Part shown: piece by piece, positions 17,335-25,059 of the stretch
How positions within the stretch are numbered: position 1 is the stretch's first letter
How the letters are laid out: every line of letters starts with the position of its first letter
Assembly (NCBI GenBank): GCA_016839625.1
Contig: JAEOTY010000113.1
Span: 1-32,060 of the forward strand
DNA length: 32,060 nt
Origin: Candidatus Hodarchaeota archaeon
GTDB taxonomy: Archaea; Asgardarchaeota; Heimdallarchaeia; Hodarchaeales; Hodarchaeaceae
Direction of reading: 5' to 3'
Made by a program: the position numbers and the translations under genes
Notes under the pieces: generated by a model
Told to the model about the DNA's origin: nothing
Databases searched by the model: none
The model's input: only the letters and a program-made list of their open reading frames with translations

Positions 17335-17339
17335 TTTCA

Positions 17340-18137
17340 TTAATCGTAGCTGTAACTTAGATCAGGAAAAATGTTCTCTCGCACTTCACGATTATATTCT
17401 TGCACTGCTTTCAAAATCTGTCCTTTTAAGTCCAAATATCTTTTAACAAATTTTGCTTTGAAATCAAAATAACCCAACATATCGTAAGTAACTAAAACTT
17501 GACCATCGCAATGAGGCCCTGCGCCAATACCAATGGTTGGAACAGATAGTGCTTCTGTGATTTCTTTCGCTACTTGCCAAGGGATAGCTTCTAATACAAG
17601 AGAAAATATCCCTGATTCTTCTAGTTGTTTAGCTTCTTCTAAAAGAAATTGGGCAGCTTCCTTGGTTTTACCTTGTACTTTAAAACCCCCAAATTTATGG
17701 AAAGATTGTGGAGTAAGCCCTAGATGACCCATAACAGGAATCCCTGCATCCAGTATTCCTTTGATTGCTGCACTTCGCTCACTTCCCCCTTCCAGCTTTA
17801 TTGCTTCTGCATTTCCGATTTGGACTAGTTTAATAGAATTACGAACGGCCTCCTCTGCAGAAACTTGAAAAGTTCCGAAAGGTAAATCACCTATGACCAT
17901 TGCTTGCTTCACACCCCGAGCTACAGCCTGGGTATGACGAATCGAATCCTCTAAAGTAACAGCCAATGTATTTGGATTTCCAAGAACAACCATACCCATT
18001 GTATCCCCAACAAGCAACATATCAGTTCCAGCTTCATCCAAAATCGACGCCATAACGAAATCGTATGCCGTGAGCATGGTAATCTTTTCCCCCTTTTTCA
18101 TCATGTCTAATATATCTAAAACCGTTTTCTTCTTCAT
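17340..18137 (-). CDS. panB: 3-methyl-2-oxobutanoate hydroxymethyltransferase (ketopantoate synthase)
   Basis: 265 residues, normal length. It adds a hydroxymethyl group from methylene-tetrahydrofolate (or an archaeal pterin) to 2-ketoisovalerate, making ketopantoate. Mg and substrate residues are visible: LVGDTMGMVV (Asp45), VIGDLPFG (Asp84), IKLEGG (Glu116), MGHLGLTPQ (His138) and LVLEAIP (Glu183), plus GIGAGPHCDGQVLV. It is the last gene of the CoA operon, 9 bp after the phosphopantothenate synthetase gene. The ATG is preceded by GAGGTGA (18142-18148), which overlaps the upstream stop codon and suggests translational coupling. Confidence 0.96.
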   Translation of the reverse strand: MKKKTVLDILDMMKKGEKITMLTAYDFVMASILDEAGTDMLLVGDTMGMVVLGNPNTLAVTLEDSIRHTQAVARGVKQAMVIGDLPFGTFQVSAEEAVRNSIKLVQIGNAEAIKLEGGSERSAAIKGILDAGIPVMGHLGLTPQSFHKFGGFKVQGKTKEAAQFLLEEAKQLEESGIFSLVLEAIPWQVAKEITEALSVPTIGIGAGPHCDGQVLVTYDMLGYFDFKAKFVKRYLDLKGQILKAVQEYNREVRENIFPDLSYSYD

Positions 18138-18146
18138 AGTTTCACC

Positions 18147-18920
18147 TCAAATGTTTTTTTCACTAGCAAGCTCCTCAAGTCGCGACGACATAAATTTCAG
18201 GGCTTCCTGTAAGAGTTTTTTGTTGTTTAACTGCTTTTTCATAATTTCTAATTCCTGAATACTCAGATTTTCAAACTCCTCCGCGAAAGCAACCATTTCG
18301 GCCACTGCCCGAATGATATTATTTGTTATAGAAACTGATGCTGCAAGTGAAGTTCTTGAAAGTGGATTAAGATCGACAGTGACCACTTGTTTCCCCAATT
18401 TTTTCAGTGCCATTGTACGATCACCATCCTCTAATGGCACAAATACACAATCAGAAAGTGCAATGCCCCGTGAATCAACAATTCTTCGCTGATGAGAAAT
18501 CTCGGGTATAGATTCTTGGGTCTTAGGATCAATTCCATATATTTCCTGAGCACCCGCTCCTTTCAAAACCCTCTCAATTGCTTCTTCTCGTTCTTGTGTT
18601 CTATAAAAAAGATTAATTTCTAAAGTAGCATTAACTTTCTGACTTAATTGAACTATTTCTTGTGGGCATAATACCGCTACATTACCATTTATTGAAATAA
18701 TCGGATGATCTGCCAGTAATAATGTAATTACAGCTAACTTTTCTTGATGTAACGCGAAAGATGGAGTCGATTCTCCCAATATGTAGTCAAATGCTTCACC
18801 CCGACCATGTGCAATCAATCCAGCTTCAGCAACAATTTTTTGATGCATTCCTTCAATAATTTTCTCCCGAGTGATTAAAGATTCATAGCGGGGATGATCC
18901 TTTGGAACTTCTAGAGTCAT
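18147..18920 (-). CDS. pps: 4-phosphopantoate--beta-alanine ligase (archaeal phosphopantothenate synthetase)
   Basis: 257 residues of the archaeal DUF137/PPS family. It joins 4-phosphopantoate to beta-alanine with ATP, replacing bacterial PanC-type chemistry. Conserved blocks: HPRYESLITREKIIEG (9-24), AGLIAHGRGEAFDYILGE, HPIISINGNVAVL, EINLFYRTQEREE, FVPLEDGDRTMALKKLGK and TVDLNPLSRTS. The last 40 residues (after VAFAEEF) form a charged helix rich in Leu, Glu and Lys, probably a coiled coil for oligomers. The ATG lies 2 bp after the pantoate kinase stop, so the two are likely coupled. Confidence 0.94.
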   Translation of the reverse strand: MTLEVPKDHPRYESLITREKIIEGMHQKIVAEAGLIAHGRGEAFDYILGESTPSFALHQEKLAVITLLLADHPIISINGNVAVLCPQEIVQLSQKVNATLEINLFYRTQEREEAIERVLKGAGAQEIYGIDPKTQESIPEISHQRRIVDSRGIALSDCVFVPLEDGDRTMALKKLGKQVVTVDLNPLSRTSLAASVSITNNIIRAVAEMVAFAEEFENLSIQELEIMKKQLNNKKLLQEALKFMSSRLEELASEKNI

Positions 18921-18922
18921 TA

Positions 18923-19813
18923 TTATTCACGTCTTACAATAGTCTTCTGACAAATGTTTTCTCTGTTAATATGGGCCTTAGGCACCTTTATCTGGGCTAG
19001 GTCACCTTTTTCACGATAAAAAACGAAAAGTGCTTCTCCGAGCATGATTTGGGCCCCCACAACTGTTTGTGGTAAACTTTGAACCGACTTCTGCAATTGT
19101 GGAGACCAAAGGTTTGCTTTTTCCGAGAAAATTGCCGAAAGTCGAATGAAGTTTTCAAACCGAGGCCTAGAAATCAACTTAGAAATTAATCCCTTTCCAG
19201 CATTATTTACTGCTTTCCTTGTTAGGGGATTGGATAAAACCTCAAATGTTGAGAGAGGACCAAAATGAATAGTCGCTACTTTCCAACCATCGATACTGGT
19301 GATTGGTATCGTTTTCCCAAAACCAGGAGCTCCCTCCTTCAAACGGAGCTCCAAACCTCCTTGAAAAAGACCGATGACATCACCAAGTCCTGATCTATTT
19401 AAAACTTCAGCTTTATGGGCTACCTGAAGTAACTTTAACTCGGAAAATCCTAATCCCAAGTAATCATTTATCGCAAATGCTGTTCCTACCGCGCCTGCGG
19501 CAGAAGCACCATAACCAGAAGAAAGGGGAATTTCAAAGTCGTGAGTAATTTTTAGATTTGATCTTTCTTGTTGTGGAAGAAGAATCTCAAGCACGCTAGT
19601 GGTTACAGCTGCTTCTGTATTTTTTTGTTTAACTCCATTGAAAAAAATCTCAATTTTTGGACATTTTGATTGTTGAATAGTTGTTTTTACTCCTCTTTCA
19701 ATACAGAGTCCAGCACCCCTTGATCCTTTTGTCAATAAGTCATTGGATTCATCTTTAATTTCAAAAATTCCAGTTAAATGTGCAGCAACCCAGTAAGAAA
19801 CGTCATCTGTCAC
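18923..19813 (-). CDS. pok: Pantoate kinase (GHMP family)
   Basis: 296 residues, GHMP kinase fold. It phosphorylates pantoate to 4-phosphopantoate, the archaeal replacement for the order used by bacteria. The GHMP phosphate loop is PLSSGYGASAAGA (96-108), with an N-terminal HLTGIFEI and KGSRGAGLCIERGV typical of PoK; SGLGDVIGLFQGG (141-153) holds the probable catalytic Asp145. The gene starts at GTG, with an AAGGA ribosome site about 7 nt upstream and a 13-bp gap to panE. It sits directly before the ligase that uses its product, which supports the assignment over other GHMP kinases such as mevalonate or homoserine kinase. Confidence 0.93.
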   Translation of the reverse strand: MTDDVSYWVAAHLTGIFEIKDESNDLLTKGSRGAGLCIERGVKTTIQQSKCPKIEIFFNGVKQKNTEAAVTTSVLEILLPQQERSNLKITHDFEIPLSSGYGASAAGAVGTAFAINDYLGLGFSELKLLQVAHKAEVLNRSGLGDVIGLFQGGLELRLKEGAPGFGKTIPITSIDGWKVATIHFGPLSTFEVLSNPLTRKAVNNAGKGLISKLISRPRFENFIRLSAIFSEKANLWSPQLQKSVQSLPQTVVGAQIMLGEALFVFYREKGDLAQIKVPKAHINRENICQKTIVRRE

Positions 19814-19826
19814 AGAAATTCCTTCG

Positions 19827-20744
19827 TTATTGTGGATATTTTTCTAAATGGCGAATTAGATCAGTTATAGCTGCGTTAACTGGAGCTTTCAGGCCTAATC
19901 GATTACTTTCCCGCACAATAAACCCATTAATATAATCTATCTCAGTTCTGCGTCCTCGTTCGATATCCTGAAGCATACTACACTTATTATCCTTAGTTAT
20001 CTCTAATACTTTAAGAACGAATTTCCGCGTTTGTGAAAAATCTTCTTCAGGCAAAGTATGAGCTACAACTTCTAATCCTTCTCGTAGGATAGAATCAAAG
20101 ATTTGCTGAATCGAAGGTTTTTGTAGGATTTCACCATTTGGAACGTGTAAAAGTGCTCCTAAAGGACAGATTGCTGCATTTGTCAACAGCTTTTGCCACA
20201 TCTTTCGTTGAATATCAGCTGTTTTCTGTGTGTTAAACCCTGAATTCTTCATAATATCCTGAATTTTTGGACCATAACCATTTTCATGACCCGCAATTAT
20301 ACCAAAGGAAGTTTTGCCAAATGAAACATGTTTAACTATACCAGGATGAATTAATTCCGCTGCCTCAGTAGTAATCGCACGAAAAATCGGATTGTGTGGA
20401 AAATTTTTTCGGAAAACTTCTTCATTACCCATTCCATTTTGCATGACGAAAATTGGGGTTTGGTCTGTTAGCTTTCCATTCATACTTTTTGCTACAATAG
20501 TATTATCGTAAGCTTTTGTAGTAACAAAAACAGCTTCAGGAGTAATAACATCAGGCTGAAAATCAGTAGCAGCTGGAAAATGAGACACAAATTTTTTCTG
20601 ATTTTCAATGATAAGAAGACCATTTCGATTAATTTCAGCTATGTGAGGCTCACGGCCAACAACTGCCACATCAAAACCTGAATAGGCTATTCTGCCAGCA
20701 AAGAGAGATCCAATGCTACCAGCACCAAATACGGTAATATTCAT
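19827..20744 (-). CDS. panE: 2-dehydropantoate 2-reductase (ketopantoate reductase)
   Basis: 305 residues from ATG 20744. It reduces ketopantoate to pantoate with NAD(P)H. N-terminal Rossmann motif MNITVFGAGSIGSLFAG; TTKAYDN after the fourth strand; KMWQKLLTNAAICPLGALL carries the catalytic Lys of the family; IDYINGFIVRESNRLGLKAPVN closes the C-terminal domain. The frame is open to a TTG at 20747, but GGAGTGAT at 20750-20757 spaces better to ATG 20744, which overlaps the coaBC stop (TGATG). Tight coupling with coaBC is therefore likely. Confidence 0.95.
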   Translation of the reverse strand: MNITVFGAGSIGSLFAGRIAYSGFDVAVVGREPHIAEINRNGLLIIENQKKFVSHFPAATDFQPDVITPEAVFVTTKAYDNTIVAKSMNGKLTDQTPIFVMQNGMGNEEVFRKNFPHNPIFRAITTEAAELIHPGIVKHVSFGKTSFGIIAGHENGYGPKIQDIMKNSGFNTQKTADIQRKMWQKLLTNAAICPLGALLHVPNGEILQKPSIQQIFDSILREGLEVVAHTLPEEDFSQTRKFVLKVLEITKDNKCSMLQDIERGRRTEIDYINGFIVRESNRLGLKAPVNAAITDLIRHLEKYPQ

Positions 20745-21994
20745 CAATTATCACTCCGATTAATAAATTCCTCAGTAATGATTTCAGCAATCCGTTTACC
20801 AATGACCATCTTTGAGTCTTTAAGATGTAAGGGTGGAATATTCGGTCGAATAATAAATAATTCGTTAGTTTTTGACACAAACCCTTTTTCTGGTTCACCT
20901 ACCCAATTGGCACAAACCATTTCTAGCTGGTGCTTGTTGAGAAAATCTCTCCCCCTCTTTATAAGGTCATCCTCGGCAATCCCCACTTCAGCTTTATATG
21001 CAACGATGTATAAATCTGGAAAGCTGTTTCGTATATCTTCAACAACCTTGATTGTAGGAACTAGTGTAATTGATAAATCTGTTTGTTTGGAAGGTATTTT
21101 TCCAGATTGATATTGTGGTTTATAATCTGAAACAGCAGCAATAGAGATGAAACCGTGATAATTGAGAGAGGAAAGCTCTGTTCTCACTGTTTCATATAAA
21201 TCCTGTGTTGATTGAACAGTTTTCACGGGAACTGTTAATGTTTCTAAATCCAGATTGTGACTCTCACCGAGGACAAGAAGGATCTCCGCTCCGTGATTTT
21301 TTAGAGCCTGAGCAACATAAAAAGCCGATAATCCAGTAGAAGGATTAGAAATAAAGCGGACATCATCCAAATATTCACGTGTTGCACCCCCCGTAATTAA
21401 AAACTTCTTAGATTTTAGCCTTTTTGAAGAATCAATCAGCTCGAAAATGCACTTCATTAGATCGTTTAATGGTGGAAATTTACGCTTGTTTTCCATTTCA
21501 GATGAGACCAAAAAATGAACATTTTGATGCTTTAGATATGAGATATTTCTTTCAGTAATAGGATTATCTAATAAAACAGTATGAGCTGCGGGAACAACTA
21601 GAAGAGGAATTTCAGCTCCGAATGAGGATAAGGCAGCCAAAGTAACTGGGCCATCTGCAACCCCATTAGCAAGTTTAGAAATAGTATTTGCAGTTGCAGG
21701 GCAAATTAAACATAGGTCAACTTTATAATCAGGATTTGAAACCCATTTTACATGTTCAGAGATTCCAGAGATTTCTGTTATTGGTTCTTTATCCATACAC
21801 CAAGTTAACGCGTCTTTGGTGACAAATCGTGTCGCATCATTCGAAAGTACAACAACTGGATCACCCTCGTACCGTAAAATTTCCCGAACAAGATGGGGAA
21901 CTTCTATAGCTGCTATAGAGCCTGTAACTCCAATTAAAATACGTTTATTCCTTAATCGATCTCCTTTGGCTCCGTAGATTTCAGCTATTCCCAT
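20744..21994 (-). CDS. coaBC: Bifunctional phosphopantothenoylcysteine decarboxylase/synthetase
   Basis: 416 residues, first gene of the CoA operon. The N-terminal flavoprotein decarboxylase (CoaC, about 15-185) has VTGSIAAIE, active-site His81 in SEHVKW, CPATANTISKLANGVADGP (FMN binding) and PAAHTVLLDNP. The bacterial Cys-containing clamp (ACGxxGxGRM) is absent; EMENKRKFPPLND stands in its place, as I recall from archaeal Dfp proteins. The C-terminal synthetase (CoaB, from about 197) has ITGGATREYLDDVRFISNPSTG and AAVSDYKP, with SGKIPSKQ for the conserved Lys. Together they turn phosphopantothenate plus cysteine into phosphopantetheine. Upstream of its ATG lies the palindrome AGTATATACT (22008-22017), and further up a palindrome pair. 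Confidence 0.95.
   Translation of the reverse strand: MGIAEIYGAKGDRLRNKRILIGVTGSIAAIEVPHLVREILRYEGDPVVVLSNDATRFVTKDALTWCMDKEPITEISGISEHVKWVSNPDYKVDLCLICPATANTISKLANGVADGPVTLAALSSFGAEIPLLVVPAAHTVLLDNPITERNISYLKHQNVHFLVSSEMENKRKFPPLNDLMKCIFELIDSSKRLKSKKFLITGGATREYLDDVRFISNPSTGLSAFYVAQALKNHGAEILLVLGESHNLDLETLTVPVKTVQSTQDLYETVRTELSSLNYHGFISIAAVSDYKPQYQSGKIPSKQTDLSITLVPTIKVVEDIRNSFPDLYIVAYKAEVGIAEDDLIKRGRDFLNKHQLEMVCANWVGEPEKGFVSKTNELFIIRPNIPPLHLKDSKMVIGKRIAEIITEEFINRSDN
20750..20757 (-). promoter_or_regulatory. Ribosome binding site of panE inside coaBC
   Basis: GGAGTGAT on the minus strand within the last codons of coaBC, with 5 nt before the ATG at 20744. It selects this ATG over the TTG at 20747. 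Confidence 0.65.
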
Positions 21995-22007
21995 CGTGTC
22001 TAATTCC

Positions 22008-22017
22008 AGTATATACT
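22008..22017. promoter_or_regulatory. Palindrome before coaBC (third GTATATAC core)
   Basis: AGTATATACT, a perfect 10-bp palindrome centred about 18 bp before the coaBC ATG. It shares the core GTATATAC with the pair at 22105-22140, exactly 100 bp away from the nearer one. It could be an operator in the leader or the TATA box of a very short leader. Confidence 0.45.
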
Positions 22018-22104
22018 AGCTTTCAGTTTTTTCTATGATCAATTTCTCGCTTTTTTCTTTTAAGAATCAGGGTTATACTGACTTTCTATGTATAAGGTGA
22101 AAAT

Positions 22105-22140
22105 GAATGTATATACATTGAGGACAGTGTATATACATTC
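22105..22140. promoter_or_regulatory. Paired palindromic operator in the coaBC-TauE divergent region
   Basis: Two identical palindromes TGTATATACA at 22108-22117 and 22128-22137, centres 20 bp apart (about two helical turns). The flanks extend this to a perfect 13-bp inverted repeat GAATGTATATACA / TGTATATACATTC with a 10-bp spacer. This fits cooperative binding of two dimers on one face of the DNA, between the CoA operon and the TauE gene. The regulator is unknown. Confidence 0.65.
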
Positions 22141-22260
22141 GATCAAAATCATGCTCAAAACACATAAAGGACGCGAATAATGGCATTTTAGCGCAAAAAA
22201 CGAATTCTATGCGAGAAAAATTACTAGAAAATCGCTTAATTTCAAACTGAGAGTCTCAAA

Positions 22261-23142
22261 ATGTCATTGTGTCAAATAATTGGTGATCCCTTTCTTTCCA
22301 ACTTTGTTGAAGGTTTATTATTCTCTATTTTTGCTCTTATTATTGGAATTATTTCCTCTGCACTTGGAGTTGGAGGAGGCTTTATCACAACTCCCCTATT
22401 AATATTGATTGGAATTGACGAAACTTATGCAATTGGAACTGTTCTATTCATGATCATTTTTACGGCAACTTCATCCACAATTGCTTATGCTCGCCAACCA
22501 GATACAATTGAATACCGAACTGGACTTCTTATCGCCATAACAACAGTAATAGGAGCATTTTTAGGTAGCATCACCAGTTCAATCTTGGCTTCTGAAGCAC
22601 CCCAGATTTTCCGAATCCTTTTTGCGTCATGTTTATTACCAGTTGCTATAAAAATGATATTTTTTCCTAAGCAAAGAAAGGAAACGCTTGTAGAAAATGA
22701 GGATATTGAGCATGATGAAATTGTATGGTATGGATTTGAACAACGAGAACTTTGGTGTACCTTACTGGGATTAGTCGCTGGTTTTGCTTCAGGTTTATTG
22801 GGAATTGGAGGTGGGGTCTTAATGGTGCCAATCCTTGTTCATGTAGGAAAAATGAGCATGCATAAAGCAATTGGAACCTCTGTCTTCATCATGATAGCAA
22901 CAAGCATCTCTGGAGCGGCTGTAAAAATCTCAGGAGGACAAATTCATCCAGATTTGGCCGTTTTTTTAATCGTTGGAATTGTAATAGGAGCCCAAATCGG
23001 CCCTAGAATAAGTAAAAATATCAACACCAAACTTTTACAACAAATCTTCGGATGTGTAATGATAATCGCGTTAATTTCAATCGCAATTGGACGAGATCAA
23101 GTCGTAGATTTGATCCAAGGAGTTTTCAGTCTCCTAGGATAA
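22261..23142 (+). CDS. TauE/SafE-family permease (sulfite/anion exporter type)
   Basis: 293 residues, about eight transmembrane helices in two inverted halves, each starting with the family's Gly-rich loop: SSALGVGGGFITTPLL (32-47) and SGLLGIGGGVLMVPIL (about 180-195). A short hydrophilic, acidic loop (KQRKETLVENEDIEHDEIVWYGFEQREL) joins the halves. The family carries sulfite, taurine-derived or other sulfur and organic anions; the substrate is not readable here. It is divergent from coaBC across 266 bp that hold a palindrome pair, so the two may be co-regulated, for example around cysteine/sulfur supply for CoA; that link is speculation. Confidence 0.9.
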   Translation: MSLCQIIGDPFLSNFVEGLLFSIFALIIGIISSALGVGGGFITTPLLILIGIDETYAIGTVLFMIIFTATSSTIAYARQPDTIEYRTGLLIAITTVIGAFLGSITSSILASEAPQIFRILFASCLLPVAIKMIFFPKQRKETLVENEDIEHDEIVWYGFEQRELWCTLLGLVAGFASGLLGIGGGVLMVPILVHVGKMSMHKAIGTSVFIMIATSISGAAVKISGGQIHPDLAVFLIVGIVIGAQIGPRISKNINTKLLQQIFGCVMIIALISIAIGRDQVVDLIQGVFSLLG

Positions 23143-23167
23143 TTTCAACTTACCAAATTTTTAAATC

Positions 23168-23185
23168 TTCTTTTTCTAAAAAGAA
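23168..23185. terminator. Possible terminator after the TauE gene
   Basis: TTCTTTTT-CT-AAAAAGAA, a perfect 8-bp inverted repeat in a T-rich stretch 26 bp after the TauE stop. The T run alone could end archaeal transcription. Confidence 0.4.
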
Positions 23186-23285
23186 CAACAATATATATTG
23201 CTAGGTAATATAATTTGATAAAGATGTATTTTGATCAATATAGCGAATATGTCTAAAAAAATATTTATTATTATTGAAGATAGAT

Positions 23286-23305
23286 CTTAATCGGAAATGA
23301 TTAAG
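23286..23305 (+). promoter_or_regulatory. Leader hairpin before the receiver gene
   Basis: CTTAATC-GGAAAT-GATTAAG, a 7-bp perfect stem with 6-nt loop ending 28 nt before the ATG. It may be an operator or an RNA hairpin. Confidence 0.35.
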
Positions 23306-23333
23306 GTTTAACAATTCCTCTGGTGATAAGAGA

Positions 23334-23726
23334 ATGGAAAATTTGACAGTTTTAGTCGTTGATGATGAAGAAGATACTGTTGAACTTGCCAGAATGGTAT
23401 TAGAATATGAAGGGTACATTGTTACCTCTGCAAGGAATGGAGAAGAAGCGATTCAGCTCCTTGAGAATAATGGAGAAAAACCAGATCTAATTTTATTAGA
23501 CGTCCTTATGCCCAAGGTTAATGGTTTAGAAGTCTGTAAATGGATCAAAGCACAAAGTGATCTGAAAACCATTCCTGTTTTATTATTTACGGCCAAAGTA
23601 GGGAAAAAGGATAGAATAGCAGGGGAAGAAGCTGGTGCTGACGCATATATCAATAAACCTTTTAGTGCTGATGACTTACTCACCTTGATAAAAACTCACC
23701 TTGAGAAAGCTAAGAAGATGAATTAA
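23334..23726 (+). CDS. Stand-alone CheY-like receiver domain
   Basis: 130 residues, one response-regulator receiver domain and no output domain. Acidic pocket VVDDEED (Asp10, Asp11), phospho-acceptor Asp56 in LILLDVLMPKVNG, Thr86 in LFTAK and Lys108 in INKPF are all present, so it should be phosphorylatable. GGTGAT at 23322-23327 lies 6 nt before the ATG. No histidine kinase is near. It could serve chemotaxis-type signalling or relay phosphate to a separate effector. A 7-bp hairpin precedes it (23286-23305). Confidence 0.93.
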   Translation: MENLTVLVVDDEEDTVELARMVLEYEGYIVTSARNGEEAIQLLENNGEKPDLILLDVLMPKVNGLEVCKWIKAQSDLKTIPVLLFTAKVGKKDRIAGEEAGADAYINKPFSADDLLTLIKTHLEKAKKMN

Positions 23727-23745
23727 TTTCAATACGACTAGAATA

Positions 23746-24054
23746 TTAGATAAAAACCGCTGCGGAAGGGAAAAACTCTGTTAAATCCTGAGTAAAACTT
23801 GGGGAAGGGGCAACGATTCTGAAAGTAATCTCTAAAAAGTTTTGACGTATGGAAAAAGATAAATGAACATCCAAACCAGGTTCTCTCTTTTCTAGAAATC
23901 TCAATTTAACATCATTTTTATTAAATACGTGTAGACAATTCCAAAAATTCTCCTTAGTAACTAATAATAGAATATTTTGTGGAGTGATTTGTATTGCTAC
24001 TATAGGTGAACAGTCAGGTTTTACTATCGACATTAACATATCGAGACTAGTCAC
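23746..24054 (-). CDS. Small protein resembling the NuoC/30-kDa subunit core (tentative)
   Basis: 102 residues. The middle and end (LLLVTKENFWNCLHVF, LDVHLSFSIRQNFLEITFRIVAPSPSFTQDLTEFFPSA) recall the fold of NuoC and related hydrogenase subunits, where a strand-rich YHLYS-like stretch is followed by PSLTDLFPGA. In true NuoC the chain continues with EREVYDMFG; here it stops right after FFPSAAVFI, so the quinone/FeFe partner motif is missing. It starts at GTG immediately after the FAH gene's stop (TAA-GTG), with GGAG 8 nt upstream, so it is probably translated with it. Family call is weak; it may be an unrelated small protein. Confidence 0.5.
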   Translation of the reverse strand: MTSLDMLMSIVKPDCSPIVAIQITPQNILLLVTKENFWNCLHVFNKNDVKLRFLEKREPGLDVHLSFSIRQNFLEITFRIVAPSPSFTQDLTEFFPSAAVFI

Positions 24055-24849
24055 TTAGATTACTCCTACTTCAAGTGTTCCTATTCGCTCGATAGTGGCG
24101 CTAATCTTATCTCCTCTATTCACGGGACCGACCCCCGAAGGGGTACCAGTAGCGATTATATCCCCAGGTTCTAATGTAACGATCGAACTACAGTAATTAA
24201 TGATTCTATCTATAGTGAAGATCATGTCTCTTGTGTTCCCTTTTTGTTTAACCTGTCCATTCAGTTTTAGCTCTATGTTTAAAATATGAGGATCATCAAT
24301 TTCGTCAGAAGTTACTATAACTGGACCAATAGGTGAAAAAGTATCAAAGCCTTTTGATGGAAACCATGGCCTACCTTTTTTCTTAGCCACAGCTTGGATA
24401 TCTCTGGCAGTCATGTCGAGCAAGATTGTGTAACCAAAGACATATTCAAAGCTATCCTCTAAAGAAATGTTCTTTCCTTCTTTTCCAATAATTAGGGCTA
24501 GCTCTACTTCATGATCTACTTGTTGAACTTGAGGAGGAAAAATTACGTTCTCTTCAGGCCCAATTAACGCAGATTTTGGTTTTAAAAAGAGATCAGGATT
24601 AGCAGGAAGGTTCACAGGTTCAACACCCATTTCTTTCGCATGAGCAGGAAAGTTTTTTGCTAAACAGATTATCTTTGACGACTGGATCGGTAACTCGAGA
24701 GAAGGAGTATTCTGAAGCAAAGAATATTCAATTTTGTCTATACAAGTTCTATCATGAATTAATGAGTAAATGCTTCCCAACGAAGGATACCGCTTAATAA
24801 GACCATTTTCCCAAATCACTATTGCGCCTTTGTTAACACCAATTCTCAT
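24055..24849 (-). CDS. Fumarylacetoacetate hydrolase (FAH)-family enzyme
   Basis: 264 residues from ATG 24849. FAH/FAHD1-type fold: KIICLAKNFPAHAKEMG (the family's NYxxHxxE loop with Phe instead of Tyr), LFLKPKSALIGP, HEVELALIIGKEGKNI (metal-binding Glu pair), GYTILLDMTARDIQ (metal Asp), KGFDTFSPIGP and IIATGTPSGVGP. The family uses Mg to cleave or decarboxylate 2-oxo acids such as acylpyruvates, oxaloacetate or 2-hydroxyhepta-2,4-diene-dioate; the substrate is open. The frame is open to 24897, but GGAGG at 24857-24861, 7 nt before ATG 24849, decides the start. The gene is followed without gap by a small NuoC-like gene. Confidence 0.92.
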   Translation of the reverse strand: MRIGVNKGAIVIWENGLIKRYPSLGSIYSLIHDRTCIDKIEYSLLQNTPSLELPIQSSKIICLAKNFPAHAKEMGVEPVNLPANPDLFLKPKSALIGPEENVIFPPQVQQVDHEVELALIIGKEGKNISLEDSFEYVFGYTILLDMTARDIQAVAKKKGRPWFPSKGFDTFSPIGPVIVTSDEIDDPHILNIELKLNGQVKQKGNTRDMIFTIDRIINYCSSIVTLEPGDIIATGTPSGVGPVNRGDKISATIERIGTLEVGVI

Positions 24850-24856
24850 ATTTTTT

Positions 24857-24861
24857 CCTCC
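24857..24861 (-). promoter_or_regulatory. Ribosome binding site fixing the FAH-family start
   Basis: GGAGG on the minus strand, 7 nt before the ATG at 24849; it argues against the longer reading from 24897. Confidence 0.7.
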
Positions 24862-25059
24862 AATTAAGAGGATAGTTGCTAGTATCTTAGAAGCCATAAT
24901 AATCTCTATTGCTCAATGAATTAACGAATAAATGGCTAATAATCTCTTTTTTATATGCATTAGATTTAAATTATAACGAGAATTAAACCTTATGACATAT
25001 TCTTAGGCTTTGTAAGATATTAGAAAGAACGCGTTTTACAACAATAGTGAGAGTTAACG

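Noticed and set aside
20778-21110. A 110-residue open frame opposite the coaBC gene
   Set aside because: It lies fully antisense to a strongly conserved synthetase domain, with no ribosome site or recognisable motif.
22105-22140. The inverted repeats as ends of a mobile element or attachment site
   Set aside because: Only 10 bp separate the arms, no transposase or integrase is present, and the 20-bp phasing fits an operator better.
23334-23726. A two-component system around the receiver protein
   Set aside because: No histidine kinase or output-domain gene is adjacent; the neighbours are a permease and a FAH-family enzyme, so only a stand-alone receiver is supported.
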